From positions 4,086,517 through 4,150,516 of the forward strand of contig NC_081339.1 in the NCBI RefSeq assembly GCF_022539665.2: a stretch of DNA of 64,000 nt, given 5' to 3'. A program made the translations under genes and the position numbers. Source of the DNA: Daphnia carinata (Eukaryota > Arthropoda > Branchiopoda > Diplostraca > Daphniidae). How positions within the stretch are numbered: position 1 is the first letter of the stretch; every line of letters starts with the position of its first letter. Of the stretch, positions 36,408 to 49,227 are shown in pieces. The notes under the pieces are model-generated. The model saw only the letters and a program-made list of their open reading frames with translations, was not told the origin of the DNA and searched no databases.

Positions 36408-37357
36408 CTATCGATTGTTAGATTGACTAGAAACGGATTCTGTGGGCTGGGAATCGTTGAAAAACATTTGAAATTGAAGATCACCCAGCCGACGGAATCG
36501 CTGATTGATCCAGGCGAACTGAGAAGCGCAGTGAGTCTTCTCCTTGACGACAGGATTATACACAAATGTGTCCTCGTCGTTGGCCACATCGAACAATTTC
36601 ATGTCCCATTTATCGGCCAGTTGCCGGTCCACGTCCAGCATGTATTGAAAGTGCGATTCCGTGAAGCTCGATCGATCAGGACACAGATTGATGCCGACGG
36701 ATAAATGTTTAACTCGGTCCAGCTGATGGTTCTCCATGAGGTCGGACAGGATCTGCCATTCGTTTCCATCGCGTCCCAATCGAATCATCATGTAATCAAT
36801 CAACGTAGCATTAGTGCTCTGTTGTTGAATGAATTTTCCGATTGATTCTTGTTCACCAAGACTCTGGAAATGTACGTAATTGCTCCGGTTACGCGGAGTT
36901 ACTTTCGCAGAGTCGGAGGCCAACAATAACGAATAGACTCGACATCCAATTCGTTCCACAGTGTCCTCTAGAGACCATTCGTTCTTCTGCGTTTTGATGA
37001 CGTAGACCACACAATTGTTTTCTTCAATTCTTCAATACAAAGATTAAGACTGTGTTAATTACAAAATTATACGTATACGTACTGGAATCCTATATCAGCG
37101 CAGATCGTTTGCGGATAAGAATTGAGTTCGATTCCTTTCGGATCGCCAACGTTGAGCAATACGACGTTTCGACAAATGTCCACTGGCTGACGTTTGAACA
37201 AATCGAATGCCATCTGAACGACTGTCATATTTCCTTGATAATCGACATTACGGTAAATGTTAGCGATTTGATGGTAGAAGAAGATGATCAAGAACACCAA
37301 CAATAACGGCAATAAACATAAACGTTTAAACGCTGATCTGGATAGAACTAATGCCAT
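36408..37357 (-). CDS. METTL24-like type II membrane protein, probably not catalytic
   Basis: Two exons (37357-37083 and 37029-36408) give 298 residues. The start follows a good CACCATGG context; a hydrophobic anchor (CLLPLLLVFLIIFFYHQ) comes near the N-terminus, so the rest is probably lumenal or extracellular. The fold pattern follows METTL24/Methyltransf_21 proteins: CVVYVIKTQKNEWSLEDTVE, then GCRVYSLLL, IDYMMIRLGRDGNEWQILSD and LDRVKHLSVGINL. In active relatives the corresponding pieces read roughly YSFGINNEWSFD, VYSFDPS, IDYLKMDIE and EIHL. Here the Gly loop, the FDPS acid and the MDIE acid are all altered, so cofactor binding looks lost. Family membership is fairly firm; loss of activity is inference from remembered family motifs. 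Confidence 0.62.
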
Positions 37358-38718
37358 GGTGAAATTCGTCACAAGTACACACAATGTCCATCACGAATTA
37401 AGTAAAAGAAAACGGGATTCTAGGCTTTCACATTTTGAGAACGAATGACGTTTTTGTTCCGACTGGCTGTCGCTTTATCACCTGGCAAACTAGGTTGAAA
37501 ATTGATAACGGTTGCAGATAAAACGGAAACGATGTGTCACCTGATAAGATCTACATTTATTTTGGGCAGCAAGTTTGTGTGTTTAGTTTTGAGCTAATCG
37601 ATAATCGATGTTTTCTTTTTCCTCAATTTGTCAGTCACGTTCTTCCAGCTTTGAGAGTTTGCTTTCGGCATCAAGTTGAATAATGTTTAAATTTAATAAG
37701 AAATGGTTTGAGTGAATACGGCTGCAAATCACGCGATCGATTGAATTCCTTTATGGCCGACTTTCTTTTCTTCGCTACGCAACAATGAATTAAAGGATAT
37801 AATTAGATACGCCAAATGTTTTAGAAAATTTTTTTTTTTGATTACCGGCCAATTCTCATTTTGAATGAGGAAAAATGAGCGTAATCTTTCTAACTGAAGA
37901 TAATGTCAAGCGCTGTCGTGCGCCTTTCTTTTGTATGGAACGTGTTCTCAAAATAGCACGGGACCAAGACAACTTTCTTCCTACTACCGAAGAAGAGTCC
38001 CTTTACATATTTAGAAGCATAGTGTTATCCGGTTTTAAAGCTAACAAGCATCATTCGTCATGTTGCGCATCATCATTCGTCAGATTGACTCTGAGTTTGT
38101 CGTTATCCCATTTAAGCGCTGCGGGAATCCCGTCCTACGTGTGTCCTCGAACGATGAGAAAGTCGACGTGAAAACATGAAAGTTGAAGAGAAGCGTATTT
38201 CTTTAATCGACGGTGCCATTATATTTTGCATTACTTCATCTGGCTGGAAATACTGAACGTGTCTTATCACGTTGATCATAGCGTTGGATGCTCAAAATTG
38301 TTCTGCATACCGATTGGATGTTTAGCGATGCGTTGGCAGTGTTTGGAACATGCCACAAGATGTGTGGATCCCATCATTGGATTGATTTTCATTACCCTAC
38401 CAAAAACGGTGAGGTCATTTGAATTATCCTCTTCATTCGGAATTCTTTTTAAGAAAAAAAAACTATGGTGCCAGCTGGACGGATGCCCTTCTAGATAAGG
38501 AAATATGAACTTTCCATTTTAAAATGTATATTTATATATATGTATAATCATTTTCCGAACCGCAATTTGCACACTTGCATACTATTAGCATTTTGATGTT
38601 TGAATTTCTGAGTAACACAACATGATTTTCAGACTTGTGGCAGCATATATACATGCCCGCAATTTATAGCTGCCAACGAACAATAACTTCTTTCTTTTAA
38701 ACAAGAAATCCAATTGGA
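37358..38718. other. Intergenic, no supported gene
   Basis: The plus-strand frames at 37875-38171 (98 codons, starting MSVIFLTEDNVKRCRAPFFC) and 38226-38498 are open from ATG, but have no recognisable domain, splice partner or clear poly(A) context. I leave them as doubtful. The left end holds the promoter of the METTL24-like gene. Confidence 0.35.
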
Positions 38719-39896
38719 TTACTGAGGCTGCATAGAGTCGGAAAAGCAGATGGAACAATCCCTGTTGGGATAATGTGCTGGATCGAAGGCGCCATAAATA
38801 TCTGTCAGAAAGATGAAAACAAAGTCATGACTTGCTTGAATTAAATTGTTTATTTTCAAAGAAAATTACCTTGGCAACATTGGCCGCCAAATTGTCTGCA
38901 AACGTCAGCCGTGTACGATTCGGATTGCAACAAATTTCCGGTGCATTCCAGCCGGTACGCTGAACCGGAGAAACAATTGGCGCAGTGTTCTTCCCGAGGG
39001 TACCGTCGCGGATCAAAGACCCCAAGGCCACCACCGACTTTGTTTATTTGTTTTGTTAAATTATCCAGTCCCAACTGACATTACCATATTTGATGTGTCA
39101 CTGAACATACTTACACAATTCAAGGGCGGAGCGTGGATCGCAGCATTGGCCACCCAGCCCGATGCACGTCGATGCCGTTACTTGATTTGGGCTTATCACG
39201 TTATCGTCTTCTTCGTCGTATTTTTCTCGAGTTCGCAAGACATTTCCCGTACATTGAACTGTGAAGCTGGTGTCATAGCAACCGTGGCATCTATCCAACG
39301 GTTTCATGTAACTCGGATCGTTGCTGGCTGCTGTTATTCAAATTTGTTGTTAGACAGTTGTAGTAAAACTATTCAAATTATTGCTTACCATGACCCCATG
39401 CTGGGCTTAAGTTGCAGCAATCTCCGCCCATCATCATGCACTGGTCGGCCGTGATATAATTTTCGGGACTGAATGATCCCATGGAATCGAGCCTTTTTCC
39501 ACGGCACATTGTCGGCCGGGCACGGAATTTAGCCGGTAATCCTAGCACCGGAATGGGATGTCTATTCGTTTGGCTTAATCCGGCTTCCGTACTCAACATG
39601 GGATATTTAAGCAACATGCTGTACATCAGCGGCCGATTACTATCTGTTGTGGACGGATAACACTGTGAATTAGATTCTAATTGATTGTTTAAAAATCAAA
39701 AGGTTAACTACCTGCGTCCAGCATTTTCTTGACGGATGACTCTGCACTTGGCCCAATCATTGAGGTGACGATTAGCGTGATTAACAGCCATTTGAAGCCA
39801 AATAAGCACTAAAAATGATAATAGGTTGGATTTGTATAAATTAATCAATTTGCAAATGAGGTAAACCTTCTTTTGATGTATTGGAACACGATGCAT
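38719..39896 (-). CDS. Secreted protein with repeated double-Cys modules
   Basis: Six exons begin with 39896-39867 (MHRVPIHQKK) and 39808-39712 and end at TAA 38721-38719. The first two join in phase 0 to a signal sequence (FKWLLITLIVTSMIG). Three related modules follow, one per exon: CRGKRL…TADQCMMMGGDCCN; CHGCYDTSFTVQCTGNVLR…TASTCIGLGGQCCD; CANCFSGSAYRLECTGNLLQ…TADVCRQFGGQCCQ. A short last exon has DPAHYPNRDCSICFSDS, the start of a fourth, truncated module. Each module ends in GGxCC, and exon borders match module borders, all in phase 1, as expected from exon duplication. The role is unknown; a secreted disulphide-rich structural or binding protein fits. Confidence 0.78.
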
Positions 39897-40483
39897 TATT
39901 CACCGATTTTCAGTTGAGGAGGATGGACTGCAACTGATTTCTAATCACTGCTGTTGTTGACTGTAGCTCCGAGGTTTGTCTGGGGCACGAAAGGAGACGA
40001 GGTAGAAAGAAACAAGTTACTATAATCACTAGTCTTCCCTATACAGTTTGGCACATCCGGTTATTCAGGTCGCGTTATTTGTGTTTGTTTTAACATGATG
40101 ACCCAATTCGATGCTCTAAATTTTGCGACGATAATTAGATAACATAACGGGTTGCCATGTTGTAAGGACGGTCAAAGATACCTCGATATATTTGTCTATC
40201 GAAATGCAAGTAATTGTAAGTAGGCTAACATGTACGCCACATTACGCGAGTCGTAATTCTAATTAAGGGACTTCGAGGATGTGGTAAGAGCGAAATCAAT
40301 TTGAACACGATGCGAAAGTACAACCGCTAAATGGCAAAAGTAAAATTCACATTCAAAAACGCTGATTCATTGAGGAATATGTAACATCAATTAGGATTGA
40401 TGTAAACGAAACGAACTATTGGCATTCTATCAAATTTGATAATGAGTTGAATATTCAATGACGTAAAGGTGAAAAGCGAAAGG
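39897..40483. other. Divergent intergenic region
   Basis: About 590 bp between the minus-strand Cys-module gene and the plus-strand HEPN-like gene; both promoters should lie here. A possible acceptor (GTAAAG) precedes the downstream start. No TATA box stands out and no exon is seen. Confidence 0.45.
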
Positions 40484-41380
40484 ATGGCTAAATCTTTCAT
40501 ACCACAAAGTGAACGTTTGAAAAATGCATTTCGAGATATTTTCTTTAAAAATCCTGAATCAGCGAAGACACAGACACCAGTAGCTTCTTCCCTACCAACA
40601 GACGCCAAACCCAGTAACGAGCCTCCACCCAGTACTCCGAAACAAACAAGCAAGAATCCTTTCTTTGGAACTACGCTTACGTTTGGAAAGAAATCAAATT
40701 CTAAAGCTACGGGTATCAAAGACAATGGGACGCCATCGTCAGAACAACCCGGAAATTCACTTAAAAACCCCGGAATAGCCGTAACCGGCATCAGGAGTAA
40801 ATTGAGTCAATTTCAAGCCCATTTCGAAAAATACCTGTGTTCTTTCAAAACTCCAAAGTATCAATGGGATCATAATACCTTGATGTCGGAGGCTGAAGAA
40901 GCAAAAGCAACCCACTTTGCTATCGAATTATTTGCTTGTCTAACTGAGTATCTGGCTCCAGCCCTGCGTGAGTTTCTCGCATCCAAAGGATTGCATCCCC
41001 GTAATTCCGTTATTGATGGCTACCAATATCTGAAGATCATGAAAAACGAATGCAAAAAGAATGTTGATTTCCTTTCTGAAGGTGGAGCTAGCGGTCTTCA
41101 CTTACAACATCTGGAGACTGCCCATAAAGGCCGTAACTGCGTCTGCCACGGAGCGTTGCCCGAGATATTGAAGGAATGGCATGTTTTCCTCCACTCGTGG
41201 ATCGAGATTTTGAACATCATTAAAGCCCCTGAAGCTGCGGAAAAGATTAAGAAGGTACACGATAGATTAACTGCTGCAGAAACGCAAAGTAATACAGAAA
41301 ACTTACCCGATGTGGAAACGTTTGATGAAAAGGCTGACAACGGAGAACCTGTCGGACGAGACCACGCTGAAACTCTCTAG
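40484..41380 (+). CDS. Intronless orphan with a HEPN-like RxxxxH helical domain
   Basis: A 298-residue frame from ATG 40484 (MAKSFIPQSERLKNAFRDIF). An open extension upstream lacks ATG. Residues about 30-105 are Pro/Ser/Thr/Lys-rich and probably disordered. Residues about 107-265 are predicted helical by eye: KLSQFQAHFEKYL, EAKATHFAIELFACLTEYLA, DGYQYLKIMKNECKKNVDFL, then HLETAHKGRNCVCHGALPEI and EWHVFLHSWIEILNII. The RNCVCH sequence (about residues 217-222) fits the Rx4-6H catalytic motif of HEPN ribonucleases, placed at the start of a helix as in that fold, with Asn following Arg. I recognise no named family. The tail is acidic. HEPN assignment is a hypothesis. Confidence 0.7.
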   Translation: MAKSFIPQSERLKNAFRDIFFKNPESAKTQTPVASSLPTDAKPSNEPPPSTPKQTSKNPFFGTTLTFGKKSNSKATGIKDNGTPSSEQPGNSLKNPGIAVTGIRSKLSQFQAHFEKYLCSFKTPKYQWDHNTLMSEAEEAKATHFAIELFACLTEYLAPALREFLASKGLHPRNSVIDGYQYLKIMKNECKKNVDFLSEGGASGLHLQHLETAHKGRNCVCHGALPEILKEWHVFLHSWIEILNIIKAPEAAEKIKKVHDRLTAAETQSNTENLPDVETFDEKADNGEPVGRDHAETL

Positions 41381-41728
41381 CTGAAAGGGCAAGTTTCTTC
41401 AGATTTCTCTTTTGTTTTTCTTCATGAATTTCTCTTTGCAGCACTGGTACACAATACACAAGTTCAATGACTTTTTCGTTGTTGTCATTTTCCCCCTTCT
41501 GTTAACCTGGAATCAAAAATTATGGAATCTTCTTGTTCCATTCGGTTTATTGCTGAGTAATACAAAATTTCAGGTATATATATATATAAGCCACCCCATA
41601 CTCACAAGTGCAGAATAATTTTGATGATGGCTATCTAATATTTGAAAAACACAACGGTGAAACGATCACGAAAACAAACGAAATAATTCGTAAAAAACCT
41701 GACATAATAATGTAGTGAGCCGCAATCA
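41381..41728. other. Convergent 3' flanks
   Basis: The 3' ends of the HEPN-like gene (plus) and DCLRE1A (minus) face each other here. A (TA)n run, TATATATATATA, lies near 41577-41588. No exon is seen. Confidence 0.5.
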
Positions 41729-44232
41729 TTAGTAACGCGCAGAGTGGCCAAGCCATTCAGTAAAAATGGTTTCCATCTTATGTCGCTGTGCAGCTGAACC
41801 TACGTTAACAGTTGGAATGATCTTTCGTGGGCGGAAAAAACGAACGAAGCGCTTCATCTCACTAAAACCCGAGTGCTCGCTATAAGGTACTCCGTGAATA
41901 AAAATTGATCCGTGATAAGTTTTCGGCTGGAATAGCATCTAGGCCTTTTATAGCCATCCGACCGTCGTACTCCCATCCTGTCGGATTAAGCGCCAAGATG
42001 TGAGTGAAAGATCCTTGCAGATTGTCCAAATACTGTTTCAAATTTGCCGGCTTAATATCCCCCATATTGACAACGTGAACGCCCGCTTCGAGGGGATTGT
42101 CTGATAGGCGGTTTGAAATTTCCAAGTCTTCGAGGCACTTTAAGATTCTCCGCTTCTCAGTTGGAGCCCATACTTTGCTATTCAATTCCTCGGCGGCCGT
42201 CATGAACACTTTTTCTTTCCCAATCGTGTATGTTCCACTGACGACTAAAAGCTTTGGGTGCTTATTCGCGTAACGACGGACTAGCCGTCGAATGTAGGAC
42301 AGTACCTCCTCTTGAGCGGGCAACTCGTAGTGTTCATCACAGTAGGTCGTGTCCAAATAAAGCTCGTCTATCGGTCGCTGTTTGAGTTCGTATAATCTCT
42401 CCATATTAGGATGAGCACGGAAATCTCCGACGTGCAAAACAACTTTGCCTGTCGGGAATCGGAACAAAAACATGACTGAACCTTTCATCACACAAAGAAA
42501 AGAGAAGAGAATTAACAATTGATGTGCTAGATAAATAATGTATAATACCTGGGCAATGGTTGGCATCAATGAGGATGACTTCAATATTTTCGATTGTGCG
42601 CGATTCCTTCAATGGGAGAACTCGAATGATACCGGGATCCAGTTTCATTTTCATGTTGATTAAATTGGCCGTCACCTGGCTGCAATAGAGCGGTTTCTTT
42701 AACCATTTTCCAAGTCCGCGATAATGGTCGTAGTGAAAGTGGCTCAGAAAATAAGAAGACACTCCAGCCACTGTGCCATAGCAAAAAGCATCTACAGCGA
42801 AACCTGTGCCAGGTATCCTTTTGTAAAACGGACATTTACGATCTGTTGTACTAGGCCCAGCCTCAACTGTGGGTTTCGTATGTTTGGGCTCTTGGAGGAC
42901 TTTCTCCTTTTCTGTCTGCTTTATTTCACGTCGAAGATTAGTGGCCGTTCCTCTCATTTTCATTCGCGACATGATGTAAGACCATTGCTCTTTAGCATTA
43001 CATAACAGGCCTGAAGTTGACGTGCCTTTCTTGACAACTGTGACTTCCAGTTCATCAACAGCCATCACACTTGGCTGTGGTTGGAACTCACATTCATTGG
43101 TTAATGTTGTGTTGAGCTCGCTGATGGCGGTGTGGCTCTGGACTTGCGATATATCGACCACCGTGTTTAATTTTGCCGGCGTAGTGTTGCACGGCGTGAA
43201 AAACGCTGTGATTTCCGATTGCTTGCTGCTATTTGTTGACTGTTTGACAGCCGACGATTGTCTTCTTTTTAATGGGGTAACCATTCCACGAGACGGTGTA
43301 ATCTGGTGGCTTTCTAAAGATGTGCATGTTATGGGTTGACAAATTGGTTCGTTTTGTAATGAGATCTCTTCCTTTTCGTGATTTTCTGCTGATATATCTG
43401 GTGGTGAGGCAAGAGGGTCAGGTACCATTTCCGGCAAGGGTTGAGTTTCCGAGTCGTCACTGATGTTGTCAAAGGCTTCTATTTCACAAGAGTCGACCCA
43501 GTGTTGGATAAAATCCTCTTTTGTTGAGCTGTTTGCGGAAAAACTACTTAGTTGTCTGGGTGGAACGTTAAGCTTAGATTCATCGGCAGGTTTTGGTTGG
43601 ATGTCTGCAGCTTTAACTCTATCATCCAGTTCACCGATGTGATCACTTTCCGGGATTCCCAAAGAGACCACAGTAGAAGCAAGACTTTCCACACTTGGAC
43701 TGCTGTCCACATGAATATAAGCTGTGAAATGGGCTTGGCTATTGTTTTGGCATCGTGTTCCTTGGCGACATTTTATTGGAGAGAGCAAAACAGAGGATGA
43801 CGGGACAACTTCTTGGCTTGGTCTACCAGAAGACAATGAGGCGTCTAACTTGTCTGATCGTCTATAAATTGTTTTAGGCACTTTTTGGCTAAGTGGTATG
43901 TCGTCGTCAGAAGAAAAGCTAAAATCAGCATGTGAATGATCAAATCTTGATGTTTTAAACTTCTTTTTAGATGGAGACTCTAATAAGCTATTTTGCCTAT
44001 TAGAATTTGGATTCCCTATCTGCAAAGATTCATCTTCTCTACCAAAAGATGTGCCAGCCTGCCTTTTCCGCAGGGACAAGGACAGTTTTGCAGATTTTGG
44101 CTTTTGAGAAATGCTTGACAGGTGCGATGAACATGTTGGGGCAATTGATTCATCACAGGCTGACAAAATAGGCTTCCGTAAACCAGCCCGTGGGTCAAAG
44201 GTAGATTCATCACTTTCACTGCTGTTTGGCAT
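41729..44232 (-). CDS. DCLRE1A: DNA cross-link repair nuclease SNM1A, with apparent frameshift near the 3' end
   Basis: SNM1A is a nuclear 5'-3' exonuclease that clears interstrand cross-links. Exon 1 (44232-42549) holds a long, probably disordered N-terminal part and starts the metallo-beta-lactamase fold: [28 protein letters not shown] (HxHxDH) and DANHCPG. Exon 2 from 42481 gives [21 protein letters not shown] and the beta-CASP part with [21 protein letters not shown] and LNPTGWEYD. The final conserved block ([20 protein letters not shown], then [12 protein letters not shown]) is in the next frame: between about 41935 and 41900 one base seems gained or two lost, with no intron signal. The first frame stops at 41880. 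A base error in the assembly is as likely as a true mutation. The start follows a TTTTCAG acceptor, so the leader is spliced. Confidence 0.88.
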
Positions 44233-44921
44233 GCTGAAAATAACTAAAAATGACAAAATAATCTTAGGATATAGATAAAATGGGAAATTAAAAGAGCAAA
44301 AGAAACCATTTACCTGCTAATGAATGGATCTTAGAATTTTAGAATGCCACTGTGCTCATAATTTTGTACTACATCCATTCATGCCAGTGAAATTATTTCG
44401 CGCAGCAGCTTGTCTACGAAAATACTTATCAAAAACTACTTCTCTATACTCTAATCTATGACTAGTTGCCTTCACCGATGCGAAGCTGGATTAGTACACA
44501 GTCAACTTACTGGTAAACATCTCACAATTTTATCTTTAGATTTTGTATACTCCCTTCGCGCAATTTTCTTTGCAGACGACACTTCAAAAAGTTTGAAAAC
44601 TCTTTTCCGGTGTAGGTGCCGCTTGTACACATGTACGCTTCGTATCTATCTAATTTCCAATGCAAATGTTTATGGAATTAACGCAATTGGATTTAAGCAT
44701 TTTACGATCAATGGTTTTTCTTTCTAAGAATCCGGATTCTGGACATCTGGACTATGCCGAAATGTTCGACATTGTAAACGTAAAGGCAACGTTGCTGCGT
44801 TGCAGTCGTCATTTCGCCTTCAAATGTCAATTCCAAGTTAGATCTCGCACAAATCTCTTGTAGTCCTACATATTTGAAATTTCTTCAAGATTTTGTGATT
44901 TTTCTGTAAACTGCACAAAAA
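44233..44921. other. Divergent promoter region of DCLRE1A and the MARCH gene
   Basis: It contains the split 5' leader of DCLRE1A (an intron from about 44312 to 44234) and the leader of the RING-CH gene. The small plus-strand frames at 44458-44863 are unrecognised. Confidence 0.45.
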
Positions 44922-45757
44922 ATGAATAACTCACGTCAATTTGGTGGTAGTCCGTATAGTAATAATAATTCGGAAATCATGTGCCGAATTTGCCATGAGG
45001 TAATAAAAATTTTAGGTAATTGATCGATTGCTACTAAGAATTCGAAGACTACCTTTTCTAAATGACAATTATATTTTTTCATGGATTCTACTAGGGCGAA
45101 AACAAGGAAGAACTTTTCTCTTTCTGTAAATGCTCAGGAACAGTGGCAATGGCCCATCGTTCATGTCTAGAAAAGTGGCTGTCCACTGCTAACTCATCAG
45201 CATGTGAAATATGCAAATTCAATTTTCAGACTTCACGCAGACCAAGGCCCATTCTTGATGTAAACCTGATTCAATAACTATTCCAATTGGTTTTTAAGGC
45301 AAGATCTATCTTCTTAGTGGTTTCGTAATACTGAGTCATCTCAAGACACAAACAACTTGATTGGAGACTTGGTGTGCTTCATTGTTCTCACACCTCTTAC
45401 AATTGTCTCATCCTACCTGTGTGTGGTTGGAGCTTCCCATTACATGGTAAAGAGAGGTGTCAGCTGGGAAGCCTCAGGTTTGATTGTTCTTTCAGTTATT
45501 TTGGCAACTGTTTATTGTGTTTGGCTTGGAGCCACTATCAGGTTGGTGAAATTTAAAATTTTGTATATTGAAAGATGAAAGTCAAGATTTACTTTCTTTT
45601 AATTTTTATATCTAGGCATCATGTTCGCACAATGAAAAAATGGCAAGAGAGCCATCAGTCTGTTGAGCTAATTTCGGTGAGAAACACAATCATCAATTTG
45701 GAAGAAAACAATAACGACAGCACGAGCAGCACGCAAGCCGATGTGCAGCCAAATTAG
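44922..45757 (+). CDS. MARCH-type RING-CH E3 ubiquitin ligase, two membrane spans
   Basis: Four exons (44922-44999, 45095-45259, 45318-45541, 45616-45757) join in phase into 202 residues. A RING-CH finger sits at residues about 21-70: CRICHEGENKEELFSFCKCS, then MAHRSCLEKWL and CEICNFNF, with the C4HC3 order of this class. Two hydrophobic spans follow (LVCFIVLTPLTIVSSYL and ASGLIVLSVILATVYCVWLG), then a short cytosolic tail with KKWQESHQSVELISV. These proteins transfer ubiquitin to membrane cargo at endosomes and the plasma membrane, causing its internalisation. The size and layout match MARCHF2/3 more than the larger members. A poly(A) run near 45800 follows the stop, with AATAAA-like sequence near 46049. 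Confidence 0.9.
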
Positions 45758-46156
45758 CAATTCCACTTTAGTCAAAGGATCTACATTCTGAAAGATCTCT
45801 AAAAAAAAAAAAAAAAAAAAGAAACCTTACACGCCAAACTGTTGAGTCTCACTGAAAATGCCTTCTACCTTGTTCAGATTTTATTTTGGATTTTATTTTG
45901 ATAATAATACTCAGTTTGCAAGATGTTCATATTTTTGTAACATGTCAGTTGTGATACTGTAAATACTCCAGGAAAGTATTGGATCACTATTTGTTCAATT
46001 TTGTATTGATAAAAAAAAATGATTTACACGCGTTTCTTGAAAGATGAAAATAAATAACTTAAAAGCAAATATTAAATGAAGCAAAAATTAATTTCGACAA
46101 TTGATAATTTCCCGAATTTCGACGGGCAGGCATGCACAAGCTTTATAGTTTCTCTT

Positions 46157-48115
<1,959 letters not shown>

Positions 48116-48227
48116 TACCTACGGCAAGAGATAGGGAATCAACTATTATCAGCAAATGATAAGTTAGTAACATATTTCTGATACAACACTTATCTAATCC
48201 AACAATGTGATTAGATTGCCAGTAAAA

Positions 48228-48627
48228 ATGAAGGACTATTGGTAAACTTACATCCTAGGTTCTTTACAAATTTTTTGCAAATCGCAAAATAATGTATTTT
48301 TAATGGCAACGTAACCTTTTGAACTTCGATACACGAAAAAGAAAAACATTTACCTTTTGGAACGTCAGAGATTTTAAATGGGATGTTTTCTTAAATATTA
48401 GGGGTTCCAGGTTGCATGAAGCAGGTTTGCTATCCGGTACAAGTATTCGAAAAAAAACTAGCCAACGAATAGTTTCTTTCCAATGTAACAGACTTTTCGA
48501 AAGAATCAAACGAGACGTTGAAAACTCCAAATTAGGAATCTCAGCACTTGGACCTGATTGCCTGAGGGCTCTCGTCCGAGAGGGCGAAATTTTACCAGTG
48601 GGTAGAATCACGGTTTCACGAATTTAG
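48228..48627 (+). CDS. Unknown 79-residue basic protein, divergent from katanin
   Basis: A 14-base first exon (48228-48241, MKDY plus two bases) and a second exon (48402-48627), joined through a GTAAAC donor and an AAATATTAG acceptor, give exactly 80 codons. The product begins MKDYWGSRLHEAGLLSGTSI and ends EGEILPVGRITVSRI. It is basic and helical-looking in the middle (CNRLFERIKRDVENSKLG). I do not recognise it. Support comes from phase agreement, an open second exon, and the position 112 bp from the katanin start on the other strand. The antisense frame over the same bases is also open, but lacks partners. Confidence 0.45.
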
Positions 48628-49227
48628 TTAATCACCTAGTAGTGCTCATTTTTTTATAACTACTTCCGATAGATAAAAATTAAATTTGTATTAGTCCACA
48701 TTTCTCTCACTGTGAAACAAATAATCTACGAACTGTCAAAATTTTCTTCGCTTTTGCGTATGAGAAAAACATTTTTGATTTACATCTGGCAACGTTCTGC
48801 GACTAGTCGAGGAATTTTTTTTCTGTATTCTGGGGACGGTTTATTGTGCGTGCCTTTGCTTTCAATCTCTATATATTTATTAAAAACTGTACCTCGACCA
48901 TATTGCATCTCATTACAACGCCTCTGACTGAATCAAAATTGTGCATGATTTGGGAGACGTTAAGACCTAGACAAACGTTGTCGAGTTGTAACCTGTTGTT
49001 TGCGTGCGTGTATATGTGTGTATAGTGGCGTATGCCGAGTGTGAAAAGATGGCGGATATGTTGTGCGAAGGATGATGCCCTCTATTTAACGTGATTTTAG
49101 TGCAAGACAGAGACAGAAAAGTTTGAACTTGTTTTTAAAACATTAGTGACTGAATTCTCCTTCTTCTGCCAAGCCTGCCAGCACCCCTGCAGTATTTCCA
49201 CAGAGCTAGAGCACGAGCCACACAACA
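48628..49227. other. Upstream region and first leader exon of PKN
   Basis: No coding exon is seen. The stretch from about 49040 (AAGATGGCGGATATG, a GC-flanked YY1-like CAAGATGGCGGC-type word) to 49227 probably includes the start site and 5' leader of the longest PKN transcript. Confidence 0.4.

Noticed and set aside
37875-38171. Plus-strand 98-codon frame starting MSVIFLTEDN
   Set aside because: No domain, no splice partner and no nearby promoter or poly(A) pattern that I can recognise; kept as doubtful only.
42724-43339. Plus-strand frames opposite DCLRE1A
   Set aside because: They lie antisense to clearly conserved coding sequence and have no family match.
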